NCBI GenBank assembly: GCA_938045445.1
Contig: CALIMM010000015.1
Location: 124,001 to 188,000 of the forward strand
Length of the DNA stretch: 64,000 nucleotides
Reading direction: 5' to 3'
DNA from: an uncultured Candidatus Saccharibacteria bacterium
GTDB taxonomy: Bacteria; Patescibacteriota; Saccharimonadia; Saccharimonadales; Saccharimonadaceae
Shown: piece by piece, positions 52,349 through 61,118 of the stretch
Layout of the letters: each line of letters starts with the position of its first letter
Position numbering within the stretch: position 1 is the stretch's first letter
The notes under the pieces: model-generated
The model's input: only the letters and a program-made list of their open reading frames with translations
Told to the model about the DNA's origin: nothing
Database searches by the model: none
Translations under genes and position numbers: made by a program

Positions 52349-52627
52349 TTAATGCTGATGGGTATGATGCGACCACGGCCGAGTAACCGCTGAAACAATG
52401 CTCCGCGTGCCGCGGAGAGCAGCCTTGCCAATGGCACGAATGCATGTGAAAAGTGGGCTATGTTTGACTTCTGGCACAACCAGTGGGTACTCAAGCGATG
52501 GATGCTGGCGGCTATCGGCTTGTAGTGGATCATTGCATCGCGTAGCAGGGCCAGTGACAGGGTCATCGGTAGGTTGTTCATGGAATGGGTAGTCGAATGG
52601 TGATCGATCGGGCATAACAGGCTCCAT
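52349..52627 (-). CDS. Hypothetical protein, 92 aa
   Basis: Pro/His/Arg-rich, low complexity, no family recognised. TATACT lies upstream, about 15 nt before the ATG. Could be disordered. Confidence 0.45.
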   Translation of the reverse strand: MEPVMPDRSPFDYPFHEQPTDDPVTGPATRCNDPLQADSRQHPSLEYPLVVPEVKHSPLFTCIRAIGKAALRGTRSIVSAVTRPWSHHTHQH

Positions 52628-52677
52628 GCATGATGATTACCTAGTATAGCACGCGTGAAGCGATATGGATACGCTTT

Positions 52678-54225
52678 TTAGTGCGACCCGGCCGATGATG
52701 GTGTTGCCCGCTCAGTCTCTTCGAAACTGAGGTTGTCGTGGCTGTGCTGTATGGCCGGCGCTGGGCGCGAAGGTGTGGCTCCTGGCTGAGGCACTGATGC
52801 CGCATGATGAGTGGTTGATGGTTGCCCTGCTGCGGCGTTGACGGGCTGTGCTGGAGCAGAATGCGCTGCAGCAACGGGAGCTGGGCGGATGGCATCGTAG
52901 AGTGGATGATCGACTGGTGAGACCGACGGATGAGCGGCTGCACTGCCCTGGAGCAACGCCGCGGCTAGTGCATCAGACGGGTCTGCAGCAATGGCCTGTG
53001 GGCTGTGTGGCGTAATAGCTGCGCTATCAGCAGCCTCGTGATGTTCGTGGTGAGTAACTGGTGGCTGCGCTGAGGCTGCTGGTGCTGGATGGCTTGGCGC
53101 TGGTGTGCTATATGCTGTGGCGGCTGGCGGTTGCGGCTCAACAGGGGTTGGCATGGTATCCATCTGCTCATTAAGGCTGGCCACGGCGTCTGTGACGAGC
53201 TGGTTTTGGCTTGGCTGGTAGGTGGCTGCATCGGTGTCTGCCTCATCATCGGTCTGCTGTGTGCTCATGTGGAGAGCTTCGGCCAATTCGGCTTCGTCGT
53301 CGGCTGGAGTGTGGGTGTAGTGAGCAGGCTGGCTCGCCACAATGTGGTGATGTACATCTGGAATACCTGATGGCGCTGTGCTGTGCGGCGCAATAATATC
53401 GTTAATAAGTGGCTGCGTAGCGGGAGTATCACTGGCTGGTGGTGTGTGCAGATGTGTAGCTTCTGCTGGGCTTGGTGCGCTATTAGCAGGGGCTGGGTGT
53501 TCATCGTGATGCCTGATGATCTCAGCCTCTGGTGTTTCTTCGGCTGGCGGCAAGGTGAATGGCTGTGGCGTGGTGGGCCCGGCCGGTGGCGTGGGCGTCG
53601 TGGGTTGTGGAGCGCCATTGGCGGCGTCCAGCTCGTCGTCTATTAAGCTGGCATAATCTGGCCTCGGCATCGAAGATTGCAGGGGGTGGATCACTCGCTC
53701 ACCCAGGCTGGCTGGCCGCGGTGTAGAGAATGGCGCTGTGGGCTGCGGCAGTGTGGTAGGCTGGGGCTGACTGGCTAGTGGCACTGGGTTGGCTGGTGCG
53801 CTTGGCTGAGGTTCAGGAGTGGTATGTGCTGCTGGCCGGTGGCTCACCCCTGTATCGCCAAGGACGTCGTGCACAGCACGCACTACATCTTCAATGCCAA
53901 CCTGCGATTTGACGAGGTAGCGGTCTGCTCCCAGTGCCTCGCCGCGCATGCGCTGGTCTTGGCTCGAGAGTGCTGTCATGATAATCACCTTGATGCCACG
54001 CGTCTCGGTGGTGCTGCGCAAGATATCGAGCATGTCGAAGCCACTAATCTTGGGCATCATCACATCGCTGATGATGAGCTGTGGACGTTCTTTGATAGCC
54101 ATGGCGAGTGCTTCTTCCCCATCGCCGGCCGACACGATGTCATACCCCTCGGCCAACAGGCGTACTCCGTATATTTCGCGCAGGCTTTTGTCGTCTTCGA
54201 CAAGCAGAATCTTAACCTTTGTCAT
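52678..54225 (-). CDS. Response regulator with a long disordered tail
   Basis: 515 aa. Residues 1-125 are a CheY-like receiver: DD at 11-12, phospho-acceptor D54 in IISDVMMPKISGF, T in IIMTAL and K in YLVKSQ. Residues about 130-515 are Pro/Ala/Thr/Gln/His low complexity without a DNA-binding domain. Start 54225; TACAAT upstream (54241-54236), leader about 4 nt. Partner kinase unknown; the kinase at 55159 has a similar tail. Confidence 0.85.
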   Translation of the reverse strand: MTKVKILLVEDDKSLREIYGVRLLAEGYDIVSAGDGEEALAMAIKERPQLIISDVMMPKISGFDMLDILRSTTETRGIKVIIMTALSSQDQRMRGEALGADRYLVKSQVGIEDVVRAVHDVLGDTGVSHRPAAHTTPEPQPSAPANPVPLASQPQPTTLPQPTAPFSTPRPASLGERVIHPLQSSMPRPDYASLIDDELDAANGAPQPTTPTPPAGPTTPQPFTLPPAEETPEAEIIRHHDEHPAPANSAPSPAEATHLHTPPASDTPATQPLINDIIAPHSTAPSGIPDVHHHIVASQPAHYTHTPADDEAELAEALHMSTQQTDDEADTDAATYQPSQNQLVTDAVASLNEQMDTMPTPVEPQPPAATAYSTPAPSHPAPAASAQPPVTHHEHHEAADSAAITPHSPQAIAADPSDALAAALLQGSAAAHPSVSPVDHPLYDAIRPAPVAAAHSAPAQPVNAAAGQPSTTHHAASVPQPGATPSRPAPAIQHSHDNLSFEETERATPSSAGSH

Positions 54226-54362
54226 ATCACCCTCTATTGTACGCAATTGTCAGCGAAAATACCATAGTGCTTGTGGTTTTTTTGAGAGGAATTGATAGAA
54301 AGAGCCGCCTCAGTGGTGGTGTGGGCGCACAATTGGATTTGCATAGAGAGATTGGAAGAACG

Positions 54363-54402
54363 TATCTGAAGGCCAGCGATGCAGGAAGCGGGAGCGCTCT
54401 GT
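54363..54402. repeat. Dispersed intergenic repeat, copy 2
   Basis: 34 of 40 bases match 16308-16347; the palindrome AGAGCTCT of copy 1 becomes GAGCGCTC here, so self-pairing is kept. Confidence 0.7.
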
Positions 54403-54537
54403 GTATATCTTCGGCATGGATACTGTGAGCGTAGCTATAAGTATGAGAGGTTTGGAGGTTTTGGGCGTAGATGTGTAACTATTGACTATAAATCCATGCC
54501 GTGGTATTATATTGTCTCTAACAGAGGAAGATGAACT

Positions 54538-54996
54538 ATGACAACAACATCACAAATGCGACATGCCGGAGCTTCATATAAGCACCGAGCACGGCACAAA
54601 AGTGAGAAGCCAAGCTGGGTCACGCGTTTTGCAGAAAAATTGCAATCGCCCGAGCGATCCTCACGGCGTGAGAAAGCAGCGCGGGCACTAGGGATGCTGG
54701 CCACCATTGGCGCCACGCTGACAGCTGCAACAGGTATTAGTCTCTATCATGACAGTGGCAATATGGAGCCGGTGGGTAACCTGCTCAACCCAGTCGCTGA
54801 GCACGTGATGACGACGGATGAGGATATTGCCGCAGCAAATTTTTCGGATAGTCTTGCGCTTGAAGGTCGCCAGATGGAAGAGACGGTCATGCACGGGGTA
54901 GCGCGTGGTACTGAGGCGACGGCTCTTAGCTCTATCACGCTATATCTGCTCAATGAGCGAGCGCACAGATCTTCACGCAAGAAGGCTCAGCCATAA
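54538..54996 (+). CDS. Hypothetical membrane-associated protein, 152 aa
   Basis: Basic N terminus (HKSEKPSWVTRFAEKLQSPERSSRREKAAR), one weak hydrophobic helix (about 50-66), then an acidic-to-basic tail. AGAGGAAG before the ATG. No family recognised. Confidence 0.65.
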   Translation: MTTTSQMRHAGASYKHRARHKSEKPSWVTRFAEKLQSPERSSRREKAARALGMLATIGATLTAATGISLYHDSGNMEPVGNLLNPVAEHVMTTDEDIAAANFSDSLALEGRQMEETVMHGVARGTEATALSSITLYLLNERAHRSSRKKAQP

Positions 54997-55100
54997 GCGT
55001 GTGATGGACGAGAGCTTTACCTCCCAGTATTTGGTAGGGTTCACTCCCCTTCTCGCTTTTTGCTACAGGAGGGGTACTAGTAGCAGGTTTTAATATAAAA

Positions 55101-55130
55101 GAGGCCAGTATTGTGGAAAATATCGGCCTC
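55101..55130. terminator. Convergent terminator
   Basis: GAGGCC..TATT / AATA..GGCCTC stem flanked by A/T-rich sequence on both sides; between the plus gene at 54538 and the minus kinase. Confidence 0.75.
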
Positions 55131-55158
55131 TATAATTATTTCGAGATAGGCGTGAGGT

Positions 55159-57222
55159 TTACCGCACTGCCCGTGGTGGCGCAGCAGAGCGCGGCGTGGT
55201 GAGGACATCACGGACGCGAGTAGGGCTGCGCTTGGGTTGGCTGGTGGCGATAATGTGCGCCGTGGGCGATGTACTGGGCGTAGGTTGCGGTGTGGTACTT
55301 AATGAGGCGGAAGGAGTAGTTTGGGCAGCGGTAACAGCGGTAGATTGCACGTTTTTTGCTGTGGATGGCGTAGCTGCGCGGCTGTTCTTTTGGGCTGGGT
55401 GCTGGGCGCGAGTAGCTAGGCTTGGCTGCGGCAAAAAGCCTTGGCCCTGGAGTGTGGCTGTGGCAAAAGTTGGCACTGGGCGAGGCGGGGTTGCCTCGGC
55501 TACTTGTACTGCTGTCTTGGCTTTGGCAGCGAGGGCGGTTTGAGCATCGTGCTCGCTCAAGCGCGGGAGCTCAAGGAAGAAGGTACTTCCCTGCCGGTAA
55601 GCACTCTCCACCCACAAGCGGCCACCCATCACCTCTGTAAGGCGGCGACTAAGATAGAGCCCTAGGCCAGTGCCGCCAATCTCGCGCGTGTCCGAATTAT
55701 CTACTCGATAGAACTTTTGGAAGAGGTGTGACTGATCTTCTACTGGTATGCCAATGCCAGTATCGGCAATGGCGATTGTCACGCGCCCACTACCACCAGT
55801 CACATCCACTGTTATATGCCCGCTGGGAGTGTACTTGATAGCATTCTCCACCAGATTATCGAGCACCTCACGCAGTTGGTCTGGGTCGACATAGACATAA
55901 AAGGCAGGGCTAAGCGTCCGGCTAGTAAAGGTAGCGCTATGCTCACCGCCAGTTGCACCAGGGCGTGGCTTGAAGATAAGCTGGAGCTTTTTGTCCTCAG
56001 CTTTGTGGCGCAGCCCCTCTACAATGTCGCTGACAAAGGGGATGAGGTCGATCGCTTCAGGATTGCTCTGCAAGCGGCCATCGTCGGCTTTGCTTACATC
56101 TAGCAGGTCTTGGAAGAGCCGGCCGAGGTGCTCAGCCGAGCGGTGGGCTTTGGTAATGAAGTCGCGAGCGCGCTGGTCGATGGTGGCGGTGGCGGGGTTA
56201 AGGGTGAGGCCAAGGTAGCCCTCGATTGACGCTACAGGGGTACGCATCTCGTGGCTGGCGGTGCTAATGAACTCGGCTTTTTGGCGTTCCTCGGCCTTTT
56301 CCTTTGTCACGTCACGAAAGACGACGATGACTCCACTACCTGGCTCGCTGCTGACGGGCGAAATGACGAGTGAGATGATCGGTGTCTTGCCAGAGCTCGT
56401 CACGAGGCGTAGGCGGTCGGTGGTGAGGGGCTGGTTGTCCGCCAGGACGGCAGCGATGGGGTCGGTATCATTGGTAATGGGGTCGTTCTTGGCGTCGATA
56501 AGCTTGAGGACGGATTGGTAGCTGAGGCCCAGAGCATCTTCGTCACCCCAGCCCACAAGACGTTGGGCTGCTGGATTGATAAGTTCAATCATCCCATCTG
56601 CGTCCAGCGCCATCACACCATCACCAATTGCATTGAGCACGATATCCGACTTGCCTGCCACCCGGCTGAGCGTGGCGGCAAGCTCGCGGTATGAGGTAGT
56701 GCGAGCCTGTGCGGCGCGATCATCTGGCCCCCAGAGCAAGCACCCCACTAGGATGGGTAGCTCGCCCGTGAGCATGGCACTGGGGATCATTGTACTTGTA
56801 ATATGCCCCGACAGCACTCCCCAACTGAGGTAGGCATTGACTAGCAACAAGACGAGCGCTAGCCCTACCCAGCCAAAGAACATTGCAAAGACTGCTACCA
56901 AAAGCCAGGCTGCAATGAAGGGTGAGCTCAGCCCACCAGTGCCAATAATGAGCGCGCCTGTTGTAGCAATGGCGCAGAGATACACTACCAGACTCGCCTG
57001 CCCAAGCCGCTGCTGTGGTGGCCAGATGTGAAGCACCGCTGCCACGACCCCTGTTATACCGGCCAAGATAACGGCAATGAGTGGCATGCCAAGCACGAGG
57101 TTGTATTGATCCACCCCGCCAAAGTGCCGCCATGCCCACAGCGCCACGATGATGACGGCATAGAGCATGCTTGCCTCGCACAAGCGCCGGTGCCAAAACC
57201 GGCTGATTTGTTGCACCCCCAT
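55159..57222 (-). CDS. Membrane sensor histidine kinase with PAS domain
   Basis: 687 aa. Five or six helices in residues 18-160, PAS about 190-305 (DIVLNAIGDGVMALDADGMIELINPAAQ), HisKA with phospho-His 324 in ISTASHEMRTP, HATPase with NLVENAIKY, DTGIGIP and GGTGLGLYLSRRL. Residues about 560-687 are an Ala/Pro/Thr tail. TATAAT near 57255 and a purine-rich Shine-Dalgarno. Confidence 0.92.
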   Translation of the reverse strand: MGVQQISRFWHRRLCEASMLYAVIIVALWAWRHFGGVDQYNLVLGMPLIAVILAGITGVVAAVLHIWPPQQRLGQASLVVYLCAIATTGALIIGTGGLSSPFIAAWLLVAVFAMFFGWVGLALVLLLVNAYLSWGVLSGHITSTMIPSAMLTGELPILVGCLLWGPDDRAAQARTTSYRELAATLSRVAGKSDIVLNAIGDGVMALDADGMIELINPAAQRLVGWGDEDALGLSYQSVLKLIDAKNDPITNDTDPIAAVLADNQPLTTDRLRLVTSSGKTPIISLVISPVSSEPGSGVIVVFRDVTKEKAEERQKAEFISTASHEMRTPVASIEGYLGLTLNPATATIDQRARDFITKAHRSAEHLGRLFQDLLDVSKADDGRLQSNPEAIDLIPFVSDIVEGLRHKAEDKKLQLIFKPRPGATGGEHSATFTSRTLSPAFYVYVDPDQLREVLDNLVENAIKYTPSGHITVDVTGGSGRVTIAIADTGIGIPVEDQSHLFQKFYRVDNSDTREIGGTGLGLYLSRRLTEVMGGRLWVESAYRQGSTFFLELPRLSEHDAQTALAAKAKTAVQVAEATPPRPVPTFATATLQGQGFLPQPSLATRAQHPAQKNSRAATPSTAKNVQSTAVTAAQTTPSASLSTTPQPTPSTSPTAHIIATSQPKRSPTRVRDVLTTPRSAAPPRAVR

Positions 57223-57400
57223 TGGTTATCCCCCTTATGCTTTGTGTGTATTATAGCGGATTGCTTGGGTGATGGCAATGGAGTACTGGGCGAGATAGCC
57301 GCGCTCGCTGTCAGTCACTTCTTATAATCCTAGTAGTAATTTATTCGCCCATTTTTCTCCACAATGTGCTACAATAGTGCCAGAAAACAAAGGAGGCCAT

Positions 57401-57670
57401 ATGGCAAAAAAATCAACCAAAGCAGCGGCCAAAGCAGCCGCGCCAGCAACAACCACCACCAAGACGAAGGTCACGGTATCGACCGCTCGCAAAAAGACGC
57501 CCAAGCAAATGCTCGACATTCTGCTCATCGCAGCCTGCCTGGTGCTCAGCGTTATCGTAGTGGTACTGAGTATCTCGCACAGCATCGACCCGCACACCGC
57601 CATCGTCATGCTTAGCATCGGTCTGGCCTGTCTCAGTGCCTATGTGCTTAACCATGCAGCAAGCCGGTAG
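57401..57670 (+). CDS. Small two-helix membrane protein, 89 aa
   Basis: Lys/Ala/Thr-rich N terminus (MAKKSTKAAAKAAAPA) of about 37 residues, then helices at about 39-59 and 66-84. AAAGGAGG before the ATG; TACAAT near 57369. No family recognised. Confidence 0.75.
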   Translation: MAKKSTKAAAKAAAPATTTTKTKVTVSTARKKTPKQMLDILLIAACLVLSVIVVVLSISHSIDPHTAIVMLSIGLACLSAYVLNHAASR

Positions 57671-57695
57671 AACCCCTGCTCTACTGCTCTTAATA

Positions 57696-57725
57696 AATAA
57701 CCCGTTCACAATGGCGGGTTATTTT
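57696..57725 (+). terminator. Intrinsic terminator
   Basis: AATAACCCG / CGGGTTATT stem, then TTTT. Confidence 0.85.
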
Positions 57726-57798
57726 ACATTTTGCTATAAACTGCGGCTATGTAGAGGAGATGTGGGTACGCTGTGTGCTGGAAACGTAAGGTGCAGCA

Positions 57799-59286
57799 CT
57801 ACGTGCCTGGCACATACACCACAAGTGTGCCGTCCTTGCTGGTGCTAGCGATGAGGTTGCTGCGGATGGTGAGGCTGCGCATGTCGGTGGCTTTGATGGT
57901 GAGAACGGTGCTGCCATCGGCGACTTTGACGATCTTGAGGCCTTTGCTACCGCTGGCTTGGATACCGGCAGAGTGGAGGTTGCTCGTGAGGAGGAGTGAG
58001 CCATCCAGGCTGGCGGAGACAACATTACCGCCGTCGGCCAGGGTGAGTGTGCCACCGCCGGTGCGGCTATAGGTGGCCTGGCTGAGGGCGAAGTCTTGGG
58101 TGTTTTGGCTGGCAATACGCAGGAACTCTCTACCCTGCCCATTCACAACAACGCGCGGCATATCTGTGGTGAGAGCCTCTCGGGGGTAGGTTGGCGCAGT
58201 AGTGCCAGCGGGGTTAGTAAAGGAACTGGCGGCTGGGCTGAGCTTGTAGGCGCTATTAACAGTGCTGCGGCCGCGTGGCGTGCCATCAAGGCCATAGCTC
58301 TCGAAGGTCTCTTGCCCGCTTGATTGGATGGTATTACTGCCAGCAGTGCCCTCCAGCCAGCCATCGCTTGCTAGGGTGACGTTGCTAGAGCTGGCTGTGC
58401 GCTGCACTTCGCGTGTGCCACTCGTGATGTCGTACACGGTGATGACAGTGGTCGATTGGTCTGCAGTGGTCGCCTGGCGCTCATTCGTAATGACGACACC
58501 GGTGGTGGTACGCGAAGTAGCATGCTTGCTGGGCGACTTCTGGGATGGCTTGGCACCGTGGTCTTTCTCGGTATTGCGGCGGCAGATGAGCTTGCTCCCG
58601 CCCGCCATAATGCAGGTGGCGGTGGGGTTCTGAAAATCACCACTGGTGATAGTGCGGATACCCCCTGCAGCGGCGTAGAAGGTGGCGGTGGCGCTCTCGC
58701 CAATAATGTCTTGCTGTTGGCTATCTGTGCCGTAATATGTAAGCGTAGTAGGCTGGGTAGCTACAGGGGTAGTATAGAGAACCTTGGCGGTAGCAAGCTC
58801 CACCGCCGTAATGACCGAGCGCCCCCGCTGTTGGCTGGCGCAATATACTACTCCACGCGGCGTCACACTGCTGCAGGTACTGGCCGGCCAAGTGGCAACT
58901 GGCTGCTTGCGCCCAGTATCCCAAATGCGGAGCACTGGTGTGGTATCCTGCGCACCCTGCCCTGCAATGGCAAGCCGCGAGTGGTCGGCTGTGCTACCCA
59001 AGAAGCTCAAGCCACCCTGCCCCGCCGCAAATCGCACTGCGCGCTGGCCTGCTCCATAACCATTAGCCAGAAACATATCGGTGCGCGATGGCGTGGCCGA
59101 CACTGCCGCTGCTTGCATGCGCTGCGGCGAGGAGAGAAGGGTTACTACCGCAGCAATGGCCGAGAGCACCACAGTGATGGCCGCCGCAAGCATTACCCAT
59201 AGCATGAGTGTGCTATGCCGCCGTTTGGCAGGGCGTTGTGGCGGGTGCTCTCCCAGCACAGATGTCGGAACGGGTGAAATATCCAT
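57799..59286 (-). CDS. Membrane-anchored beta-propeller-like protein
   Basis: 495 aa. One helix at about 27-52, then an extracytoplasmic region with repeated short strands (LSFLGSTADHSRLAIAGQG...VLRIWDTGRKQPVATWP, NVVSASLDGSLLLTSNLHSAGI..., LIASTSKDGTLVVYVPG), WD40/PQQ-like. Function unknown. A -10-like TATACT lies about 40 nt upstream of the ATG. Confidence 0.75.
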   Translation of the reverse strand: MDISPVPTSVLGEHPPQRPAKRRHSTLMLWVMLAAAITVVLSAIAAVVTLLSSPQRMQAAAVSATPSRTDMFLANGYGAGQRAVRFAAGQGGLSFLGSTADHSRLAIAGQGAQDTTPVLRIWDTGRKQPVATWPASTCSSVTPRGVVYCASQQRGRSVITAVELATAKVLYTTPVATQPTTLTYYGTDSQQQDIIGESATATFYAAAGGIRTITSGDFQNPTATCIMAGGSKLICRRNTEKDHGAKPSQKSPSKHATSRTTTGVVITNERQATTADQSTTVITVYDITSGTREVQRTASSSNVTLASDGWLEGTAGSNTIQSSGQETFESYGLDGTPRGRSTVNSAYKLSPAASSFTNPAGTTAPTYPREALTTDMPRVVVNGQGREFLRIASQNTQDFALSQATYSRTGGGTLTLADGGNVVSASLDGSLLLTSNLHSAGIQASGSKGLKIVKVADGSTVLTIKATDMRSLTIRSNLIASTSKDGTLVVYVPGT

Positions 59287-59390
59287 AGTAGCTTCGTGGT
59301 ATGACGTAATTAGTGTGTCATTAGTATAGCAGATATTGCTGCAGCCAGAGCATGATTCTCAGCTCGCGCGGCAATAGAGCGGTATTATGG

Positions 59391-59419
59391 TGGACAAACC
59401 AGCGACTTTTTCGTATAAT
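59391..59419 (+). promoter_or_regulatory. Promoter of tRNA-Glu
   Basis: TGGACA (59391-59396), 17 nt, TATAAT (59414-59419). Confidence 0.85.
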
Positions 59420-59447
59420 GGCACACAGCACTGCTACGTGCCTGCAC

Positions 59448-59522
59448 GGCCTCATCGTCTAACGGTTAGGACACCAGGTTTTCATCCTGGCAATCCGGGT
59501 TCGATTCCCGGTGAGGTCACCA
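59448..59522 (+). tRNA. tRNA-Glu(UUC)
   Basis: Cloverleaf complete: acceptor GGCCTCA / TGAGGTC, anticodon stem CCAGG / CCTGG with loop TTTTCAT (anticodon TTC), T-arm CCGGGTTCGATTCCCGG. The terminal CCA is encoded at 59520-59522. Confidence 0.97.
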
Positions 59523-59540
59523 CTATAGCTGCATTACGAT

Positions 59541-59564
59541 ACCTTGCCTCGGCGAGGTGTTTTT
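59541..59564 (+). terminator. Terminator of tRNA-Glu
   Basis: ACCTTGC-CTCG-GCGAGGT then TTTTT. Confidence 0.85.
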
Positions 59565-59798
59565 ATTTGCGGTATTATTTTGAGATATATAGCAAGAGCT
59601 AAAGCTTCAGAACTTCACCGTTGTATATAACGGACTGACCAAATAAGAAATATGGAGGTAGTGGCATATTGGCAAATATTCGCTATATCACTCTCGGCCG
59701 GAGTATACTTACTGCGATGCGCCTACTATGTGAGGGAAAGTTACCCCAATACGCTTGTTCGCTATTGCGTTCTACACAAAATGTAGTATAATCACCAC
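59565..59798. other. Intergenic
   Basis: Nothing recognised apart from TATAAT at 59787-59792, 6 nt before an ATG that opens only nine codons (see the gene at 59869). Confidence 0.5.
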
Positions 59799-59868
59799 AT
59801 GACAACAGAGAGAGAGCAACAGAAGTAACACGCCGCACCCTGCTGAGTATGCAGCGCGGCAGGATAGA

Positions 59869-60744
59869 TTGAAGCGGTCGCTGGAGCTTATCTATACAGT
59901 AGCCGAGAGTACGCAGGCGCAAGATATGCTTGGTGTTCTTGCTGTACGCCTAGTGGAGGCGATAGACTATGTGCGATTTCCAATGATTAACCACGATGGC
60001 TCTATACAAGAGATTCATCGGTGGGTACAAAAGCCAGTTATTCCGTTAATGGCGCTGCGCCCTGGTCAAGAAGTGCAGCTATCGATGGTAGGCATTACCG
60101 ATCGACAGTACTTTGGAGCTAAAGAGCAAAATAATATTCATCCGATAGCACAAAATCAGATCACTCGCCACTTTTATAATGGAAAGACATCTGCAGCAAA
60201 ACATAATGAAAAATTTAGTATAAGCAAGGGTGCTAGTGGATCGACGTATACAAAACGATTCCCAATATTCATTGATCATCGTAAGAAAGGTAGTCCTGAG
60301 GTTGGAGCCGTGTTTGGTCAGCCTAGTGTAGCAGTCGATTATACTAGTGATAGTAACCCCGAAGATATATTATCTCATGAGCTAACTCATGCATTAGATA
60401 TACTTGATGACCCAGTATGGCTCATGCAGCGTAACGAACCAAGAGAGAAACATACGTTAAGAAGAGAGTTACGAGGCTATGCCGTTGGTGCTCGAATTAG
60501 TCTATTAATTGCACAACGTCAAGGATTGAATATCATTGACGATGAGGAGTACTTTCGCAGCGTAGGTTTGTCTCATCACATTGAGAGAATACGAAACAGA
60601 ATTAATGGCCCGATTGATTCCCCAAATGCTTTTGATCCAAACGACGAGATCATGCAGACACTAGATAGGGATGGGCTAAGCCGTATGTGGGATAAGAACA
60701 AGCGTAACGTTAAAAACGTCAGCTCTTCTTCATCCCCGCAATAA
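59869..60744 (+). CDS. HExxH zincin-like protein, start uncertain
   Basis: 291 aa from TTG 59869. SHELTHALDI gives H170-E-x-x-H174, and RRELRGYAVGA provides E200 as a third zinc ligand, as in HExxH...E metallopeptidases. No signal peptide. The only promoter-proximal ATG (59799) is out of frame; a 2-nt slip in an AG run would join the frames. A/T-rich and unlike its neighbours. Its last 26 bp overlap the convergent receiver gene. Confidence 0.7.
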   Translation: MKRSLELIYTVAESTQAQDMLGVLAVRLVEAIDYVRFPMINHDGSIQEIHRWVQKPVIPLMALRPGQEVQLSMVGITDRQYFGAKEQNNIHPIAQNQITRHFYNGKTSAAKHNEKFSISKGASGSTYTKRFPIFIDHRKKGSPEVGAVFGQPSVAVDYTSDSNPEDILSHELTHALDILDDPVWLMQRNEPREKHTLRRELRGYAVGARISLLIAQRQGLNIIDDEEYFRSVGLSHHIERIRNRINGPIDSPNAFDPNDEIMQTLDRDGLSRMWDKNKRNVKNVSSSSSPQ

Positions 60745-61096
60745 TCTCTAGCAATCGCCGTGGGGTGATCTCGGCTTTGATGAGGTAGCCGTCTACGCTG
60801 GCTTGGAGGGCGAGGCGGGTGGATTCGTCTTGGTCGAAGTTGGTCATGATGACGATCTTCGTGCCAGCGATGTGTTGCGGCTCGGTGCGCAATGCCTCGA
60901 GGATCTCGCTGCCGCGCTTCTCGGGGAGCATGATGTCGAGCAGGATGAGGTCGTAGTGGTTGTTGCGTGCCGCCACGAGGCCGTCTGCCCCATCGATGAG
61001 CCAGTCTACCGCATAGCCTGCTTTGCGGAGGCTACGCACGTACATTTCGCCGATGAAGCGATCGTCTTCGATGACGAGAATCGTTTGAATTGCCAT
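60719..61096 (-). CDS. Stand-alone response regulator receiver
   Basis: 125 aa. DD at 11-12, D54 in LILLDIMLPEKRGSEIL, T in VIMTNF, K in YLIKAE. No output domain. Lies 22 bp after the kinase gene, its probable partner. Confidence 0.93.
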   Translation of the reverse strand: MAIQTILVIEDDRFIGEMYVRSLRKAGYAVDWLIDGADGLVAARNNHYDLILLDIMLPEKRGSEILEALRTEPQHIAGTKIVIMTNFDQDESTRLALQASVDGYLIKAEITPRRLLEIIAGMKKS

Positions 61097-61118
61097 AATT
61101 TCTCTCCTACTACCTCTG

